Source: Bosea sp. AS-1
Lineage (GTDB): Bacteria; Pseudomonadota; Alphaproteobacteria; Rhizobiales; Beijerinckiaceae
Assembly (NCBI RefSeq): GCF_002220095.1
Contig: NZ_CP022372.1
Location: 2,700,501-2,764,500 of the forward strand
Length of the DNA stretch: 64,000 bases
Direction of reading: 5' to 3'
Shown here: positions 1 through 10,909 of the stretch, in pieces
How the letters are laid out: the number at the start of each line of letters is the position of its first letter
How positions within the stretch are numbered: position 1 is the stretch's first letter
Notes under the pieces: generated by a model
Told to the model about the DNA's origin: nothing
What the model saw: only the letters and a program-made list of their open reading frames with translations
The model's database searches: none
Position numbers and translations under genes: made by a program

Positions 1-332
1 GCCATCGTCAGGACCAGGAAGGGGCGGGTGACCCGGTGCGGCGCGACGCCGGCCGCATTCATCACGATCAGCTCGGAATCGCCGTTGAGCTTGTTCAGCG
101 TGTAGAGCGTCGACATGAACAGCGCGACCGGTGCGATGCCCGCGATCAGCGCAGGCAGCGATAGCAGCGTCACGGTCAGGAAGATCAGGACGGTCTGGCC
201 CTTGCCGGTGATCAGGTCGACCTCGCGCAGCGCCTGCGTCACCCAGATCACGCCGGTGAGTCCGAGCAGCAGCACGATCGCCGCGACCGCCGCGATCTTG
301 AGGATGTATCGGTCGAGGCGGTTCAGAAGCAC
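1..332 (-). CDS. lptF: LptF, LPS export permease (N-terminal part, runs off the window)
   Basis: Inner-membrane permease subunit of the LptB2FG ABC transporter, which extracts LPS from the inner membrane for transport to the cell surface. Only the first ~110 residues are in the window. Translation from a GTG at 332 gives NRLDRYILK, a long hydrophobic first membrane segment, then VIWVTQALREVDLIT and an NKLNGDSELIVMNAAG stretch, all typical of the LptF/LptG N-terminus. A purine-rich GGAAAG lies a few bases upstream of the GTG. It is divergent from pepA, which is the usual alphaproteobacterial arrangement. LptF is preferred over LptG because of that context, but the paralogues resemble each other at this end. 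The rest of the gene, and probably lptG, lies to the left of the window. Confidence 0.85.
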   Translation of the reverse strand, partial: MLLNRLDRYILKIAAVAAIVLLLGLTGVIWVTQALREVDLITGKGQTVLIFLTVTLLSLPALIAGIAPVALFMSTLYTLNKLNGDSELIVMNAAGVAPHRVTRPFLVLTM

Positions 333-490
333 GCGTCGCTTTCCGGCAGATGAGGAACCGAAGCTCCCCCAAGGTGGTTCGTGGAACACACCCTATGGTA
401 TAGGCGGATTTGCGGCGCAAACGGGAATCGCCTGCGCCGTGCCCTCCAACTGTCTCTTCCCGGCGATTTTCGCAAGATTGTGAGCGGACT

Positions 491-1984
<1,494 letters not shown>

Positions 1985-2033
1985 TGTGACGTCTCCAAAG
2001 GTGCCGGTATCTTGCTAAGGTAAAAGGGTTTCG

Positions 2034-2486
2034 ATGGCCGAGATCCTGTTCTTTCACCTGCAGTCACGCCCGCTCGAGCAGGTCCTGCCGACCATCCTCG
2101 ACCGGGCGTTGGCGCGCGGTCAAAAGGTCGTGGTGGAGGTTTCCAGCCAGGAGCGCCTGAGCGCCGTCGACGATCATCTCTGGACCTATGCCGACGAGAG
2201 CTTCCTGCCGCATGTCACGGCGATGGAGGCGGATGCGGCCCGGAACCCGATCGTGCTGACGACGCAGGCGCATAACCCCAACGCCGCGCAGGTCCGCATC
2301 TGTGCCGACGGAGTTCGCATTCCGGACGCATTGCAGGACTACGAGCGCGTCGTCCTGATATTCGATGGTGATCATCCCGAGGCGCTCGATGCCGCCCGCG
2401 CGGATTGGAAGATGGTCAAGGCTTCCGGACATGCCGCCAGTTACTGGCAGCAGGACGAGGCCGGCCGCTGGGAGAAGAAAGCGTGA
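2034..2486 (+). CDS. holC: HolC, DNA polymerase III chi subunit
   Basis: Chi subunit of the clamp-loader assembly, which links the replisome to single-strand-binding protein. The 150-residue product opens with AEILFFHLQSRPLEQVLP and contains the family-typical VEVSSQERLSAVDDHLW and RICADGV segments. It lies directly behind pepA. Its TGA stop overlaps the GTG start of the next gene (a small lipoprotein) in a GTGA arrangement, so those two are probably translationally coupled. The replicative polymerase alpha subunit is in the same window at 13406 but is not part of this operon. Confidence 0.93.
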   Translation: MAEILFFHLQSRPLEQVLPTILDRALARGQKVVVEVSSQERLSAVDDHLWTYADESFLPHVTAMEADAARNPIVLTTQAHNPNAAQVRICADGVRIPDALQDYERVVLIFDGDHPEALDAARADWKMVKASGHAASYWQQDEAGRWEKKA

Positions 2487-2896
2487 GACTGCCTATCCTG
2501 TTTCTCTGTGCTGCGGCGCTCGGCGGTTGCTCTATCGATATGGGCGGTTTCGCCTTCCAATCCGAGACGAAGGGCGGCGTCACCACGACGACGACGACAT
2601 CGGGCAGCGCCGGCATCTCGACGCGGGAGCCGGTGTTGACCGCGGATGGCGAGTGCAGTGTCGGCGTCTCGCTCGATCCCTCGACCCGCCCACTGCCGAA
2701 GGAGATCGCGCCCGGCATCACCGAGTGCGAGCTCGTGAAGCTCAAGGCCAAGCCCCCGACCGACGTGCTGATCGGTGAAAGCGGCAAGGGCCAGCGCGAG
2801 GTGCAGGTGCTCTATGCCGAGCCGGGCGGGCGCGAGCTTTATCTCTTTACCGACAACCGTCTGGGGCGGATCGTGAAGCCGGGCGGGGAGGGCTGA
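2483..2896 (+). CDS. Small predicted lipoprotein
   Basis: A 137-residue product of unknown function. The start is the GTG overlapping the holC stop; it gives a short signal peptide RLPILFLCAAALGGC in which ALGGC is a clear lipobox, so the mature protein would begin at a lipidated Cys near residue 16. A Thr-rich stretch (six Thr) follows, then a region with two further Cys residues. No catalytic motif is visible. Starting at an upstream in-frame ATG (2405) would bury the lipobox inside an unlikely leader. It is followed after one base by the next gene, so the two probably share a transcript and an envelope location. Confidence 0.72.
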   Translation: MRLPILFLCAAALGGCSIDMGGFAFQSETKGGVTTTTTTSGSAGISTREPVLTADGECSVGVSLDPSTRPLPKEIAPGITECELVKLKAKPPTDVLIGESGKGQREVQVLYAEPGGRELYLFTDNRLGRIVKPGGEG

Positions 2897-2897
2897 C

Positions 2898-3386
2898 ATG
2901 GCCGCCCGGTTTCTTGCGGCGGCGCTGTTCGTAGTGGTTGCTGCCGCCGGTCCCGCAGCCCTGCCGGTGCGGGCCCAGGACCCGACCTACGACTACCGCA
3001 CCGGTGATCCGGAAATGGGGTCGGCCATCGACGCTGCGCGGGGCAGCCTGGAGCGCTTTCGCGAAGATTTCCGTGGTCAGCGCGGCGAGCACTTCGTCGT
3101 GAAGGTGGCGATCCCGATCAAGGGCGTGAACGGGCGCGAGCATATCTGGATGAATCTCGACACGATCGATGGCGACAGCTTCGTTGGCCATCTCGCCAAC
3201 GACCCGCAGCGCCTGGCCCCGCTGGTGAAAGGCTCGCCCTACCGTGCCGGCAGCGCCATGATCAGCGATTGGGGCTATGTGCGCGACGGGCGCATGTACG
3301 GCAACTACACCACGCGCGTCATGCTGAAGCGTATTCCCGCCGAGCAGGCGGAGGGGCTGCGGAAGATCCTGTCGCCGCAGCCTTGA
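2898..3386 (+). CDS. Exported DUF2314-like protein
   Basis: A 162-residue protein with an N-terminal signal peptide (RFLAAALFVVVAAAG, cleavage predicted after PVRA). The mature part has EHFVVKVAIPIKG, EHIWMN and, near the C-terminus, SDWGYVRDGRMYGNYTTR. These recall the DUF2314/YegJ-like family, whose function is not known. The assignment is from recalled motif resemblance, not a search. It starts one base after the stop of the small lipoprotein, which suggests an envelope-associated pair, and a 9-bp hairpin lies over its stop codon. Confidence 0.65.
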   Translation: MAARFLAAALFVVVAAAGPAALPVRAQDPTYDYRTGDPEMGSAIDAARGSLERFREDFRGQRGEHFVVKVAIPIKGVNGREHIWMNLDTIDGDSFVGHLANDPQRLAPLVKGSPYRAGSAMISDWGYVRDGRMYGNYTTRVMLKRIPAEQAEGLRKILSPQP

Positions 3387-3411
3387 CCCTTCCGCATCCG
3401 CCCGGAAGGGT
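3386..3411 (+). terminator. Hairpin after the DUF2314-like gene
   Basis: Perfect 9-bp stem ACCCTTCCG/CGGAAGGGT with an 8-base loop, beginning on the last base of the stop codon. No T-run follows, so it may be a weak terminator or a 3'-end stabilising hairpin. Confidence 0.4.
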
Positions 3412-3534
3412 GGGCTGCCTCTTCCGGTTCCTTTCATCATCGCAAGCACGCTCTTGCCGCGACGTCGTTGACGAGGCGGTGGCCGGCGGTTCTTCTCCTG
3501 GACCGGGGGCGATGATGCGAAAGGAGTGAAACGG

Positions 3535-4014
3535 ATGGGTTCTGTACGGATCAGCCGAAGGGCGGCCGCCGGCACTCTGGCGCTGGCCCTTGCCGCTCCT
3601 ACCGCCCGTGCGCAGCAGCCGGCCGTGCCGACGATGGTCACCGCGCAGGCCAACAAGGAGCTGGTCCTGTCGTTCTGGCGGAACGTCTTCGACGCCCAGG
3701 ATTGGACCAAGGCCAAGGACTATCTGTCCGAGGACTATGTGCAGCATAATCCGAACGTTGCCAGCGGCGTGAAGGGTTTCACCGACTATTTCTCCAAGCT
3801 CTGGCCGAGTCCGAAACCGCAGGCCAGCGTCGTCGTGACGCCTTTCGTCGCGGCTATCGCCGAGGGCGATCTCGTCCAGCTCGTGATGAAGCGCCCGCGG
3901 CCGGAGCCGGGCGATCCCGCCAAGACCTATGACAGCTACTGGTTCGATCTCTTCCGTGTGAAGGATGGCAAGATCGTCGAGCACTGGGATTCGGCGCTTA
4001 AGCCCGTGAAGTAG
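3535..4014 (+). CDS. Exported SnoaL/NTF2-like protein
   Basis: A 159-residue protein with the nuclear-transport-factor-2/SnoaL-like cone fold, inferred from KELVLSFWRNVFDAQDW, YLSEDYVQHNP and the C-terminal DLFRVKDGKIVEHWD. Members of this fold include small isomerases, cyclases and binding proteins, so a substrate cannot be named. The N-terminus RISRRAAAGTLALALAAP resembles a Tat or Sec signal ending at ARAQ. The ATG at 3535 was chosen because AAGGAG at 3520-3525 is 9 bases upstream; a GTG at 3526 would leave no spacing. The YCII-like gene follows after 13 bases. Confidence 0.75.
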   Translation: MGSVRISRRAAAGTLALALAAPTARAQQPAVPTMVTAQANKELVLSFWRNVFDAQDWTKAKDYLSEDYVQHNPNVASGVKGFTDYFSKLWPSPKPQASVVVTPFVAAIAEGDLVQLVMKRPRPEPGDPAKTYDSYWFDLFRVKDGKIVEHWDSALKPVK

Positions 4015-4027
4015 GGGGCCGGCGAGC

Positions 4028-4366
4028 ATGACCAAATACCTGATCTCCTTTCCGAGCGAGGCAATGGTGCTCACGGACGAGCAACTGGCCGCTGCCGATG
4101 TCGATTCTCATGCCGTGATCGAGGAGGCCAAGGCGGCCGGCGTCTATGTCTTCGGCGGTGGCATCAATGAACAGGTCGACCCTGCGCTCGTCTTCGCCGA
4201 TGGTGCGGTGTCCGACCAGACTTACCCGGGCAGCCGCCTCAATGGCGGGTTCACGGTGCTGGAATTGCCGACACGGGAGGAAGCGGTGAAGTGGGCGGCG
4301 AGGCTGGCGCGGGCCTGTCGCTGCGCGCAGGAGCTTCGCGAATTCATGTACGATCCGGCCAGTTAG
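4028..4366 (+). CDS. YCII-related domain protein
   Basis: A 112-residue cytosolic protein of the YCII/DGPF-like ferredoxin-fold family. Visible features are the start TKYLISFPSEAMVLTDEQ, a conserved central VFGGGINE, and GGFTVLELPTREEAVKWAARLA. YCII-related proteins are small dimeric domains of mostly unknown role; some accompany ECF sigma factors, but no sigma gene lies here. It ends three bases before the stop of the convergent ABC-F gene, with no terminator between them. Confidence 0.8.
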   Translation: MTKYLISFPSEAMVLTDEQLAAADVDSHAVIEEAKAAGVYVFGGGINEQVDPALVFADGAVSDQTYPGSRLNGGFTVLELPTREEAVKWAARLARACRCAQELREFMYDPAS

Positions 4367-4369
4367 AGC

Positions 4370-6241
4370 TCAGGCGCTCTCCAGCTCCTCGCCCAGCAGC
4401 AACCATTCCTCTTCCGCGGCCGTCAACGCCTCCGCCAGTTCGGCGCGCTGACGGGAGAGCTGCAGCGCCTTGTCCGGATCGCGCGCGAAGGCGCCGTTCG
4501 CCAAGGCGTCGTCGACCTTCTCGATCAGCCCTGTCAGCTTGGCGATGCGCGCTTCCGCGAGATTGAGCTTCTGCCGGAGCGGGCCTTGCGCGACGCGTTT
4601 GGTCGCCGCTTCCTTGCGCTCGTCAGCCTTGGGCTTGGCGGCAGCCTCCGGCGCCGGCTTGCCGCGCTTCTCGGCCTTGGCGGCGCCGAGCACAAAGGTG
4701 CGGTAGTCGTCCATGTCGCCATCGAAGTTCTTCACCGTCCCGCCGCCGACGAGCCAGAGCCGGTCGGCACAGGCCTCGATCAGGAAGCGGTCGTGGCTGA
4801 CGATGATGACGGCGCCGGGATAGTCGTTGATCGCGGTCACCAGCGCGGCGCGACTGTCGATGTCGAGATGGTTGGTCGGCTCGTCGAGGATCAGCAGATG
4901 CGGGCCGTGGAAGGTCGCGAGACCCAGCATCAAACGCGCCTTCTCGCCGCCGGACAGCAGCTTCACCGGCGTGTCCGCCTTCGAAGCCGGGAATCCGATC
5001 TGAGCCGCCTTGGAACGGACTTTGGCTTCGGGCGCGTCGGGCATCAGGTCGCGCAGATGGCCGACCGGTGTGTCCTCGATACGGAGTTCGTCGAGCTGAT
5101 GCTGGGCGAAATAGGCGGTCTCCAGCTTGCTCGACTTCTTCATCTCGCCGGACATGGCATCGAGCCGGCCGCCGATCAGCTTGCAGAAGGTCGACTTGCC
5201 GTTGCCGTTCGAGCCGAGGAGCGCGATGCGGTCGTCGGGCGCCAGCGACAGGTTGAGCCGCGACAGCACCTTGCGCTCGCCATAACCGGCGCTGGCATCC
5301 TCCAGCACGATCATCGGCGGCGAGAGCTGCTTCTCAGGGCCGGGGAAGACGAAGGGCTGCACGTCGCGGTCGATGATGGTCGCGATCGTCTGCATCTTCT
5401 CCAGACGCTTGACGCGCGACTGCGCCTGCCGGGCCTTGGTCGCCTTGGCCTTGAAGCGGTCGACGAAGGACTGCAGGTGCTTGCGTTCCGCGTCCTGTTT
5501 TTCCTTGGCGCGGGCGAGCTGCATCTGCTTCTCGGCGCGCTGCTTCTCGAAGGAGGAATAGCCACCGCGATAGAGCGAGAGCTTGCCCTGGTCGAGATGC
5601 ATGATGTGGTCGACCGAGGTGTCCAGCAGCTCGCGATCGTGGCTGATGACGATCACGGTATGCGGATAGCGCTCAAGATAATCGTAGAGCCAGAGCGTGC
5701 CTTCGAGATCGAGATAGTTGGTCGGCTCGTCGAGCAGCAGCAGGTCGGGCTCGGAGAACAGCACGGCCGCGAGCGCCACACGCATGCGCCAGCCGCCCGA
5801 GAAATCGGAGCAGGGGCGCTGCTGCGCCTCCTCGTTGAAGCCGAGGCCGTGCAGCACCATCGCGGCGCGGGCCGGGGCGGAATGGGCGCCGATATCGGCG
5901 AGCCGCGTGCCGATCTCGGCGATGCGATGCGGATCGGTCGCGGTCTCCGCTTCCGTCATCAGGGCCGTGCGCTCGGTATCGGCGGCCAGGACGACCTCGA
6001 TCAGCGTTTCCGGCCCGCCGGGCGCTTCCTGCGCGACGCCGCCGATGCGCCGGCCCCTGGGCAGGCTGATATTGCCGCTCTCGGTGCCGAGATCGCCGGT
6101 GATGATCTTGAACAGCGTGGTCTTGCCGGTACCGTTGCGACCGACGAAGCCGACGCGCGCGCCGTCGGGGATGGCGGCACCGGTGTGGTCGAGCAGCAGG
6201 CGCTCGCCGAGGCGGTAGGTGATGTCGTTGATCGTCAGCAT
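4370..6241 (-). CDS. ABC-F family ATPase (Uup/YheS-like)
   Basis: Soluble protein with two tandem ABC ATPase domains and no membrane segment, as in the ABC-F translation factors and Uup. Walker A motifs are GRNGTGKTT near residue 35 and GSNGNGKST in the second half; the signature motifs are FSGGWRMR and LSGGEKARL; the Walker B motifs are LLLLDEPTNYLD and LLILDEPTNHLD. A basic linker (KEKQDAERKHLQ) joins the halves, and the C-terminal ~80 residues look like the helical ABC-F/Uup C-terminal domain (LNLAEARIAKLTGLIEKVDDAL). The ATG at 6241 gives MLTINDITYRLG, the normal ABC-F start; an in-frame ATG at 6307 would add 22 unconserved residues. Family members act on ribosomes or branched DNA; the exact role here is open. 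Confidence 0.92.
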   Translation of the reverse strand: MLTINDITYRLGERLLLDHTGAAIPDGARVGFVGRNGTGKTTLFKIITGDLGTESGNISLPRGRRIGGVAQEAPGGPETLIEVVLAADTERTALMTEAETATDPHRIAEIGTRLADIGAHSAPARAAMVLHGLGFNEEAQQRPCSDFSGGWRMRVALAAVLFSEPDLLLLDEPTNYLDLEGTLWLYDYLERYPHTVIVISHDRELLDTSVDHIMHLDQGKLSLYRGGYSSFEKQRAEKQMQLARAKEKQDAERKHLQSFVDRFKAKATKARQAQSRVKRLEKMQTIATIIDRDVQPFVFPGPEKQLSPPMIVLEDASAGYGERKVLSRLNLSLAPDDRIALLGSNGNGKSTFCKLIGGRLDAMSGEMKKSSKLETAYFAQHQLDELRIEDTPVGHLRDLMPDAPEAKVRSKAAQIGFPASKADTPVKLLSGGEKARLMLGLATFHGPHLLILDEPTNHLDIDSRAALVTAINDYPGAVIIVSHDRFLIEACADRLWLVGGGTVKNFDGDMDDYRTFVLGAAKAEKRGKPAPEAAAKPKADERKEAATKRVAQGPLRQKLNLAEARIAKLTGLIEKVDDALANGAFARDPDKALQLSRQRAELAEALTAAEEEWLLLGEELESA

Positions 6242-6396
6242 GGCGGCCGATTTAGGGGGAGCTGGCGGAAAAGCCAATGGAAAGCCACCGGGGAGGCGCC
6301 ATGTCACGGTTTCGTCACGTTCTCGCCTTCGCGCAGCCCGCTGCGGCCCTCACCTAGCGGAACGGAAGTATTCCGTGATTCGTCGAGATCATACCC

Positions 6397-6519
6397 ATGT
6401 TCGCCGACCAGCCTTATGCCCATCCGCGCCGTGTATCGGTCTGTGCGTCGCTGCTCGTCTTCGCCTCGGTCATCGCTGCGAGCCTTGCTGCACTTTCGAC
6501 CTTCGTGCCGCTGTCCTGA
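6397..6519 (+). CDS. Possible small membrane protein
   Basis: A 40-residue open frame between the leftward ABC-F gene and the chemoreceptor. The product has a basic, Pro-containing head (FADQPYAHPRRVS) and one hydrophobic stretch long enough to cross a membrane (SLLVFASVIAASLAALSTFV). I do not recognise it and no strong ribosome-binding site precedes the ATG. It is listed because of the head-plus-single-helix design; it may be non-coding. Confidence 0.35.
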   Translation: MFADQPYAHPRRVSVCASLLVFASVIAASLAALSTFVPLS

Positions 6520-6667
6520 CGGCCTGATCTTCGCATTTCTTCGGTAAGCCCGAGTCTGTCGGCCCGACCGCCAGGGTCGGGGCGCCACGTTTCCGTGGAT
6601 GGCAGGCGCGTGGTTTCGTCTGCTTCACACGTTCGGTTTCAACGAAATTTAACGCGATTCTGCTCCG

Positions 6668-8836
6668 ATGACGCAGCGTTTAAGCTGGGCCGGGGGCGGG
6701 TACTTGTTCAGTCTCAGGGTTAGACTTCCCCTCGCCATGCTCGCGCTCGCCTGTCTTTCGGCACTCGCCGTGGGGTTGGCCGCCTATCGCACCGTATCGT
6801 CCTGGGCCGAGACCACCGCCGCCGAACGTCTGGCCCTTCTCGCCGACAGCTATGCGCAGGTGATCGAGCGGAGCTGGCGACGGCTGCATGCGGAGGTCGC
6901 GGTCGAGGCCCGCAGCGCCTATGCCGTCAGCAGGATCGACGAGCTCGGCAAGTGGATGGAGTTCAACCCGCAAAGCTTGCGCGAGGTCACCGACTATTTT
7001 CGCGACGACCCGGCAGTCAGCCCGGCAGACCGGCGCGACAGGACCGGGAGCGACCGCAGGACCGTCTATTCCTGGCGCCATGTCCCGATCCACGAGACCT
7101 ATCTCTCCGTGCTCCGGCAGTTCGGCTATGCCGACATCTATCTCGTCAACCCGAACGGACGTGTCGTCTACAGCGTGACGAAAGGACCGGAATTCGGCCG
7201 CCTGCTGAGCGATCCGGAGCTGGCGGGGACCGGGCTTTCGCAGGCGGTGGCAGCGGCGGGCAAGCTGCCTGCGAACGGACAGGCGACCGTGGACTTCGCC
7301 CCTTACGACCTGATCGGCGGGCAGCCCCGGGCCTTCATCGCGCAGCAGTTCCGCAACGCCAACGGCGAAGGCGACGTGATGGGCACCTTCGTGGTCGCCG
7401 TCGACACGCGCTTCATCGACGAGACCTTGTCGGCATTATCGGCGAGTTCGCCCGGCATCAGGAGCTATGTCCTGGGTCGCGACGGCTTCATGCGCTCCAA
7501 TCCGGCGGCGCGGCGCGACGCGAGGGCCCCGGAAGGAACGCTCGATCAGCGCCGGCTGGCCGAGGCTGATGGCCGGCTGCTCAAGATGCGCAGCCGCGCC
7601 GGGGACATGCTGGTGGCCAAGGGGAGCGAGATGAGGCTCGGCGATACCACCTGGTTGCTGTGGCTGACCGAGCCCGAGGCGAGCGCCTTCGCCGTCGTCG
7701 ACAGGATCGACAATGCGATCATCGTCGCCGGCCTCAGCGCGCTTGGGCCGATTGCCATTGTCGCCCTGCTGCTCGGCATGTCGGTGGCCCGCCCGATCGG
7801 CGGCCTTGCGCTCGCCTTGACCGAGGTGGCGGCCGGTCGCACGGGCATGCGCATTCCGGGTGCGCAGCGACGCGACGAGATCGGCGCCATTGCGGCCTCG
7901 GTCCAGCGAATCCGCGAACGCATGCAGGAGGAGGCGGGCATGCGCCTGCAGGAGCGCGAGGAGCACGACCGGGAGAACCGGGCCCAGCGCGAACAGCTCC
8001 TGTCCGATCTTGCCGCCGATCTGGAGCGTTCGGTCCTCAGCGCGACCGCCGCGGTTTCGGCCGCTGCCGACGGGCTGAAGATCACCGCGAGTGAGCTCAA
8101 CGCGGGCGTGAGCGAGACGCGGCGCAGTGCCGGTACGGTCCATGATTCGGCTGCCCGCGCGGTTGCCAGCATCCGGTCGATCGGGACAGCGGCAGAAGGT
8201 CTGTGTGTCGTCATCGATCAGCTCGACGGCGACATGCAGTCATCCGATCATTCCGCCCGCTCCGCCAAGGACTACGCCGACCGGATGGGGGCTGTGGTCG
8301 ATTCGCTGGCCGCCGGCGCCTCGCGCGTCTCCGATGTGGTCGGGCTGATCTCGGAGATCGCGGCCCAGACCAATCTGCTCGCCCTCAACGCCACGATCGA
8401 GGCGGCGCGTGCCGGTGAGGCGGGCAGGGGATTCGCCGTCGTCGCCTCGGAGGTGAAGGGGCTTTCCGGCCAGACCGCCCGCGCCACCGACGACATTGCG
8501 CGGCAGATCGCGGCAATGAACGAGGCGACGTCCGCGACCGTCGAAGCCATCGCCGGGATTCGGGAGATGATCGGCGGCCTCAGTGAAGCCGTTCGCCGCT
8601 CGGCCGAGACGATGCGCCACCAGCATGGCGTGACCCACGAGATCGTCGGGGATGTCGGCACCGCCACCGGTGAGTTCACCCGCATCGGCGATGCGACGAG
8701 CCTCGTCTCCGCCGCCTCGGCCCAGACGGCGGACGCTGCAGCCGCCGTCGAGCGCGCCTCTGCCGACCTGTCGGAGCTGGCCTACAGGCTCAATGCGCGG
8801 GTCGGCGAGTTCATCGTCCAGGTCCGGGCGGCGTAG
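6668..8836 (+). CDS. Methyl-accepting chemotaxis protein
   Basis: A 722-residue transmembrane chemoreceptor. TM1 spans about residues 18-40, followed by a periplasmic sensor of about 300 residues (Cache-like in layout: [32 protein letters not shown]), TM2 near 348-372, a HAMP region, then the cytoplasmic signalling domain. The conserved hairpin tip [20 protein letters not shown] and the following [19 protein letters not shown] are intact near residues 560-600. There is no C-terminal NWETF-like tail for CheR/CheB docking. No che genes are nearby, so it is an orphan receptor that presumably feeds a chemotaxis array encoded elsewhere. The ligand cannot be predicted. Confidence 0.93.
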   Translation: MTQRLSWAGGGYLFSLRVRLPLAMLALACLSALAVGLAAYRTVSSWAETTAAERLALLADSYAQVIERSWRRLHAEVAVEARSAYAVSRIDELGKWMEFNPQSLREVTDYFRDDPAVSPADRRDRTGSDRRTVYSWRHVPIHETYLSVLRQFGYADIYLVNPNGRVVYSVTKGPEFGRLLSDPELAGTGLSQAVAAAGKLPANGQATVDFAPYDLIGGQPRAFIAQQFRNANGEGDVMGTFVVAVDTRFIDETLSALSASSPGIRSYVLGRDGFMRSNPAARRDARAPEGTLDQRRLAEADGRLLKMRSRAGDMLVAKGSEMRLGDTTWLLWLTEPEASAFAVVDRIDNAIIVAGLSALGPIAIVALLLGMSVARPIGGLALALTEVAAGRTGMRIPGAQRRDEIGAIAASVQRIRERMQEEAGMRLQEREEHDRENRAQREQLLSDLAADLERSVLSATAAVSAAADGLKITASELNAGVSETRRSAGTVHDSAARAVASIRSIGTAAEGLCVVIDQLDGDMQSSDHSARSAKDYADRMGAVVDSLAAGASRVSDVVGLISEIAAQTNLLALNATIEAARAGEAGRGFAVVASEVKGLSGQTARATDDIARQIAAMNEATSATVEAIAGIREMIGGLSEAVRRSAETMRHQHGVTHEIVGDVGTATGEFTRIGDATSLVSAASAQTADAAAAVERASADLSELAYRLNARVGEFIVQVRAA

Positions 8837-8855
8837 TCGCGCGAGGTCGTTGCTC

Positions 8856-8890
8856 TCGAAAATCGGATTCCCCTTTTCGATCCGATGCTC
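8856..8890. repeat. Intergenic palindromic element, copy A
   Basis: Imperfect palindrome between the chemoreceptor and coaD: TCGAAAA (8856-8862) pairs with TTTTCGA (8874-8880), followed by TCCGATGC. Its reverse complement reads GCATCGGATCGAAAAGGGGA, matching copies B (44080-44119) and C (45426-45471). Confidence 0.7.
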
Positions 8891-8902
8891 TAACGCTGCG
8901 AT

Positions 8903-9403
8903 ATGACCCGCACCGCCTTCTATACCGGCTCCTTCGACCCCGTGACCAACGGCCATGCCGATGTCATCGCCGCCGCCGCCGGCCTGTGTGACCGGCTGGT
9001 GCTGGCGATCGGCGTGCATCCGGGCAAGACGCCGATGTTCTCGGCCGAGGAGCGCGCGGCGCTGTTGAAGGAGGTCGCTGCCCCGCTGCTGGCTCCCCAT
9101 GGCACGGCTCTGGAGGTCGTCACCTTCGACGATCTGGCGGTCGATGCGGCGAAGCGCGCCGGGGCCGGCATCATCGTGCGCGGCCTGCGCGATGGCAGCG
9201 ATCTCGACTACGAGATGCAGATGGCGGGCATGAACGCGACCATGGCCCCCCAGGTGCAGACGGTCTTTCTGCCGGCTTCCCCACCGGTGAGGCATATCAC
9301 CGCGACGCTGGTGCGGCAGATCGCGGCAATGGGCGGGGACGTCTCGGCCTTCGTGCCGCCGCCCGTGCTCAAGGCGCTGAAGGTGCGCTTCGCACGCCGT
9401 TGA
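8903..9403 (+). CDS. coaD: CoaD, phosphopantetheine adenylyltransferase
   Basis: Fourth step of coenzyme A synthesis: ATP plus 4'-phosphopantetheine gives dephospho-CoA and pyrophosphate. The 166-residue length is normal. The nucleotidyltransferase loop [15 protein letters not shown] is at the N-terminus. The [22 protein letters not shown] block and the later [21 protein letters not shown] block are the family's second conserved stretches. It lies just after palindromic copy A and before proS. No operon partner is obvious. Confidence 0.96.
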   Translation: MTRTAFYTGSFDPVTNGHADVIAAAAGLCDRLVLAIGVHPGKTPMFSAEERAALLKEVAAPLLAPHGTALEVVTFDDLAVDAAKRAGAGIIVRGLRDGSDLDYEMQMAGMNATMAPQVQTVFLPASPPVRHITATLVRQIAAMGGDVSAFVPPPVLKALKVRFARR

Positions 9404-9564
9404 GGCTTTTGCCGCGAACGGCACACAACTTCGCCATGTTCCGCCGCTTTCTGCTCATTTTGGTTTGCATTTTGCCGAGAGCGATGGTGTCTCTGAGCTA
9501 AAGCGACTCGTTGCGTAGTTTCCCGGCGCGATCCCTCGCGCGCTGCCCTCCGACAGGTTTTCCG

Positions 9565-10896
9565 ATGCGCCTTTCCCGCTATTTCCTGCCCCTTCTGCGC
9601 GATACGCCCAAGGAGGCGGAGATCGTCTCGCACCGGCTGATGCTGCGTGCCGGCATGATCCGCCAGGAATCAGCCGGCATCTATGCCTGGCTGCCGCTGG
9701 GGCTGCGGGTGCTCAACAAGATCAGCAATATCGTCCGCGAGGAGCAGAACCGCGCCGGTGCCATCGAGATCCTGATGCCGACGATCCAGTCGGCCGATCT
9801 CTGGCGCGAGAGCGGGCGTTACGACGCCTATGGCAAGGAGATGCTGCGCATCAAGGACCGGCACGACCGCGAGATGCTCTACGGCCCGACCAACGAGGAG
9901 ATGGTCACCGAGATCGTCCGCGCCTACGTCAAGTCCTACAAGGACCTGCCGCTCAACCTCTATCACATCCAGTGGAAGTTCCGCGACGAGGTGCGTCCGC
10001 GCTTCGGTGTGATGCGCGGGCGCGAATTCCTGATGAAGGACGCCTATTCCTTCGATCTCGACAAGGACGCGGCGCGCCACGCCTACAACCGCATGTTCAC
10101 GGCCTATCTGCGCACCTTCGCGCGGCTCGGCGTGAAGGCGATCCCGATGAAGGCCGATACCGGTCCGATCGGCGGCGATCTCTCGCACGAATTCATCGTG
10201 CTCGCCTCGACCGGCGAGAGCGAGGTCTTCTGCCACAGCGACTACCTGAATTTCGAGACCCCGGCCGCCGACACCGATTTCGACAGTGTCGCCGGCCTGC
10301 AGGGCGTCTTCGACAAGTGGACGAGCCTCTACGCCGCGACCGAGGAAATGCACGACAAGGCCGCCTTCGAGGCGGTTCCCGAAGACAAGCGCGTTTCGGC
10401 ACGCGGCATCGAGGTCGGCCACATCTTCTATTTCGGCACGAAATATTCCGAGCCGATGGGCGCGAGCGTAACCGGGCCCGACGGCCAGCAGGTCCTGCTG
10501 CATGGCGGCTCCTATGGCATCGGTCCGAGCCGTCTCGTCGCCGCGCTGATCGAGGCTAGCCATGACGATGCCGGCATCGTCTGGCCGGAGGAGATCGCGC
10601 CCTTCGACATCGCTGTCATCAACCTGAAGGCCGGCGACGCCGCGACCGACGGAGCGGCCGAACGCATCTACAAGGACCTGCTCGCCAAGGGCTACGACGC
10701 CCTGCTCGACGATACCGACGACCGTCCGGGCGCCAAATTCGCCACCGCCGACCTGATCGGCGTGCCCTGGCAGATCATTGTCGGCCCGAAGGGGCTGGCC
10801 GAGGGCAAGGTCGAGATCAAGCGCCGCGCCGGTGGCGAGCGCGAGACGGTCTCGCTCGAGGCCGCGCTCGACCGCTTCAAGGGCAGGGCGGCGTGA
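9565..10896 (+). CDS. proS: ProS, prolyl-tRNA synthetase
   Basis: Class II aminoacyl-tRNA synthetase that charges tRNA-Pro. The 443-residue product is the short alphaproteobacterial form without the large editing insertion found in the E. coli enzyme. The N-terminus [18 protein letters not shown], the motif-2 region [20 protein letters not shown], the motif-3 region [20 protein letters not shown] and the anticodon-binding C-terminus are all present. The ATG at 9565 matches the conserved start; a TTG 54 bases upstream would add unconserved residues. lolC starts 13 bases downstream, so proS, lolC and lolD probably form one transcript, as in many Alphaproteobacteria. Confidence 0.96.
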   Translation: MRLSRYFLPLLRDTPKEAEIVSHRLMLRAGMIRQESAGIYAWLPLGLRVLNKISNIVREEQNRAGAIEILMPTIQSADLWRESGRYDAYGKEMLRIKDRHDREMLYGPTNEEMVTEIVRAYVKSYKDLPLNLYHIQWKFRDEVRPRFGVMRGREFLMKDAYSFDLDKDAARHAYNRMFTAYLRTFARLGVKAIPMKADTGPIGGDLSHEFIVLASTGESEVFCHSDYLNFETPAADTDFDSVAGLQGVFDKWTSLYAATEEMHDKAAFEAVPEDKRVSARGIEVGHIFYFGTKYSEPMGASVTGPDGQQVLLHGGSYGIGPSRLVAALIEASHDDAGIVWPEEIAPFDIAVINLKAGDAATDGAAERIYKDLLAKGYDALLDDTDDRPGAKFATADLIGVPWQIIVGPKGLAEGKVEIKRRAGGERETVSLEAALDRFKGRAA

Positions 10897-10909
10897 CGGG
10901 ATACCGAGC

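Noticed and set aside
4586..6547. A 653-residue plus-strand frame opposite the ABC-F gene
   Set aside because: The minus strand encodes two complete ABC domains; the plus frame has no recognisable motif.
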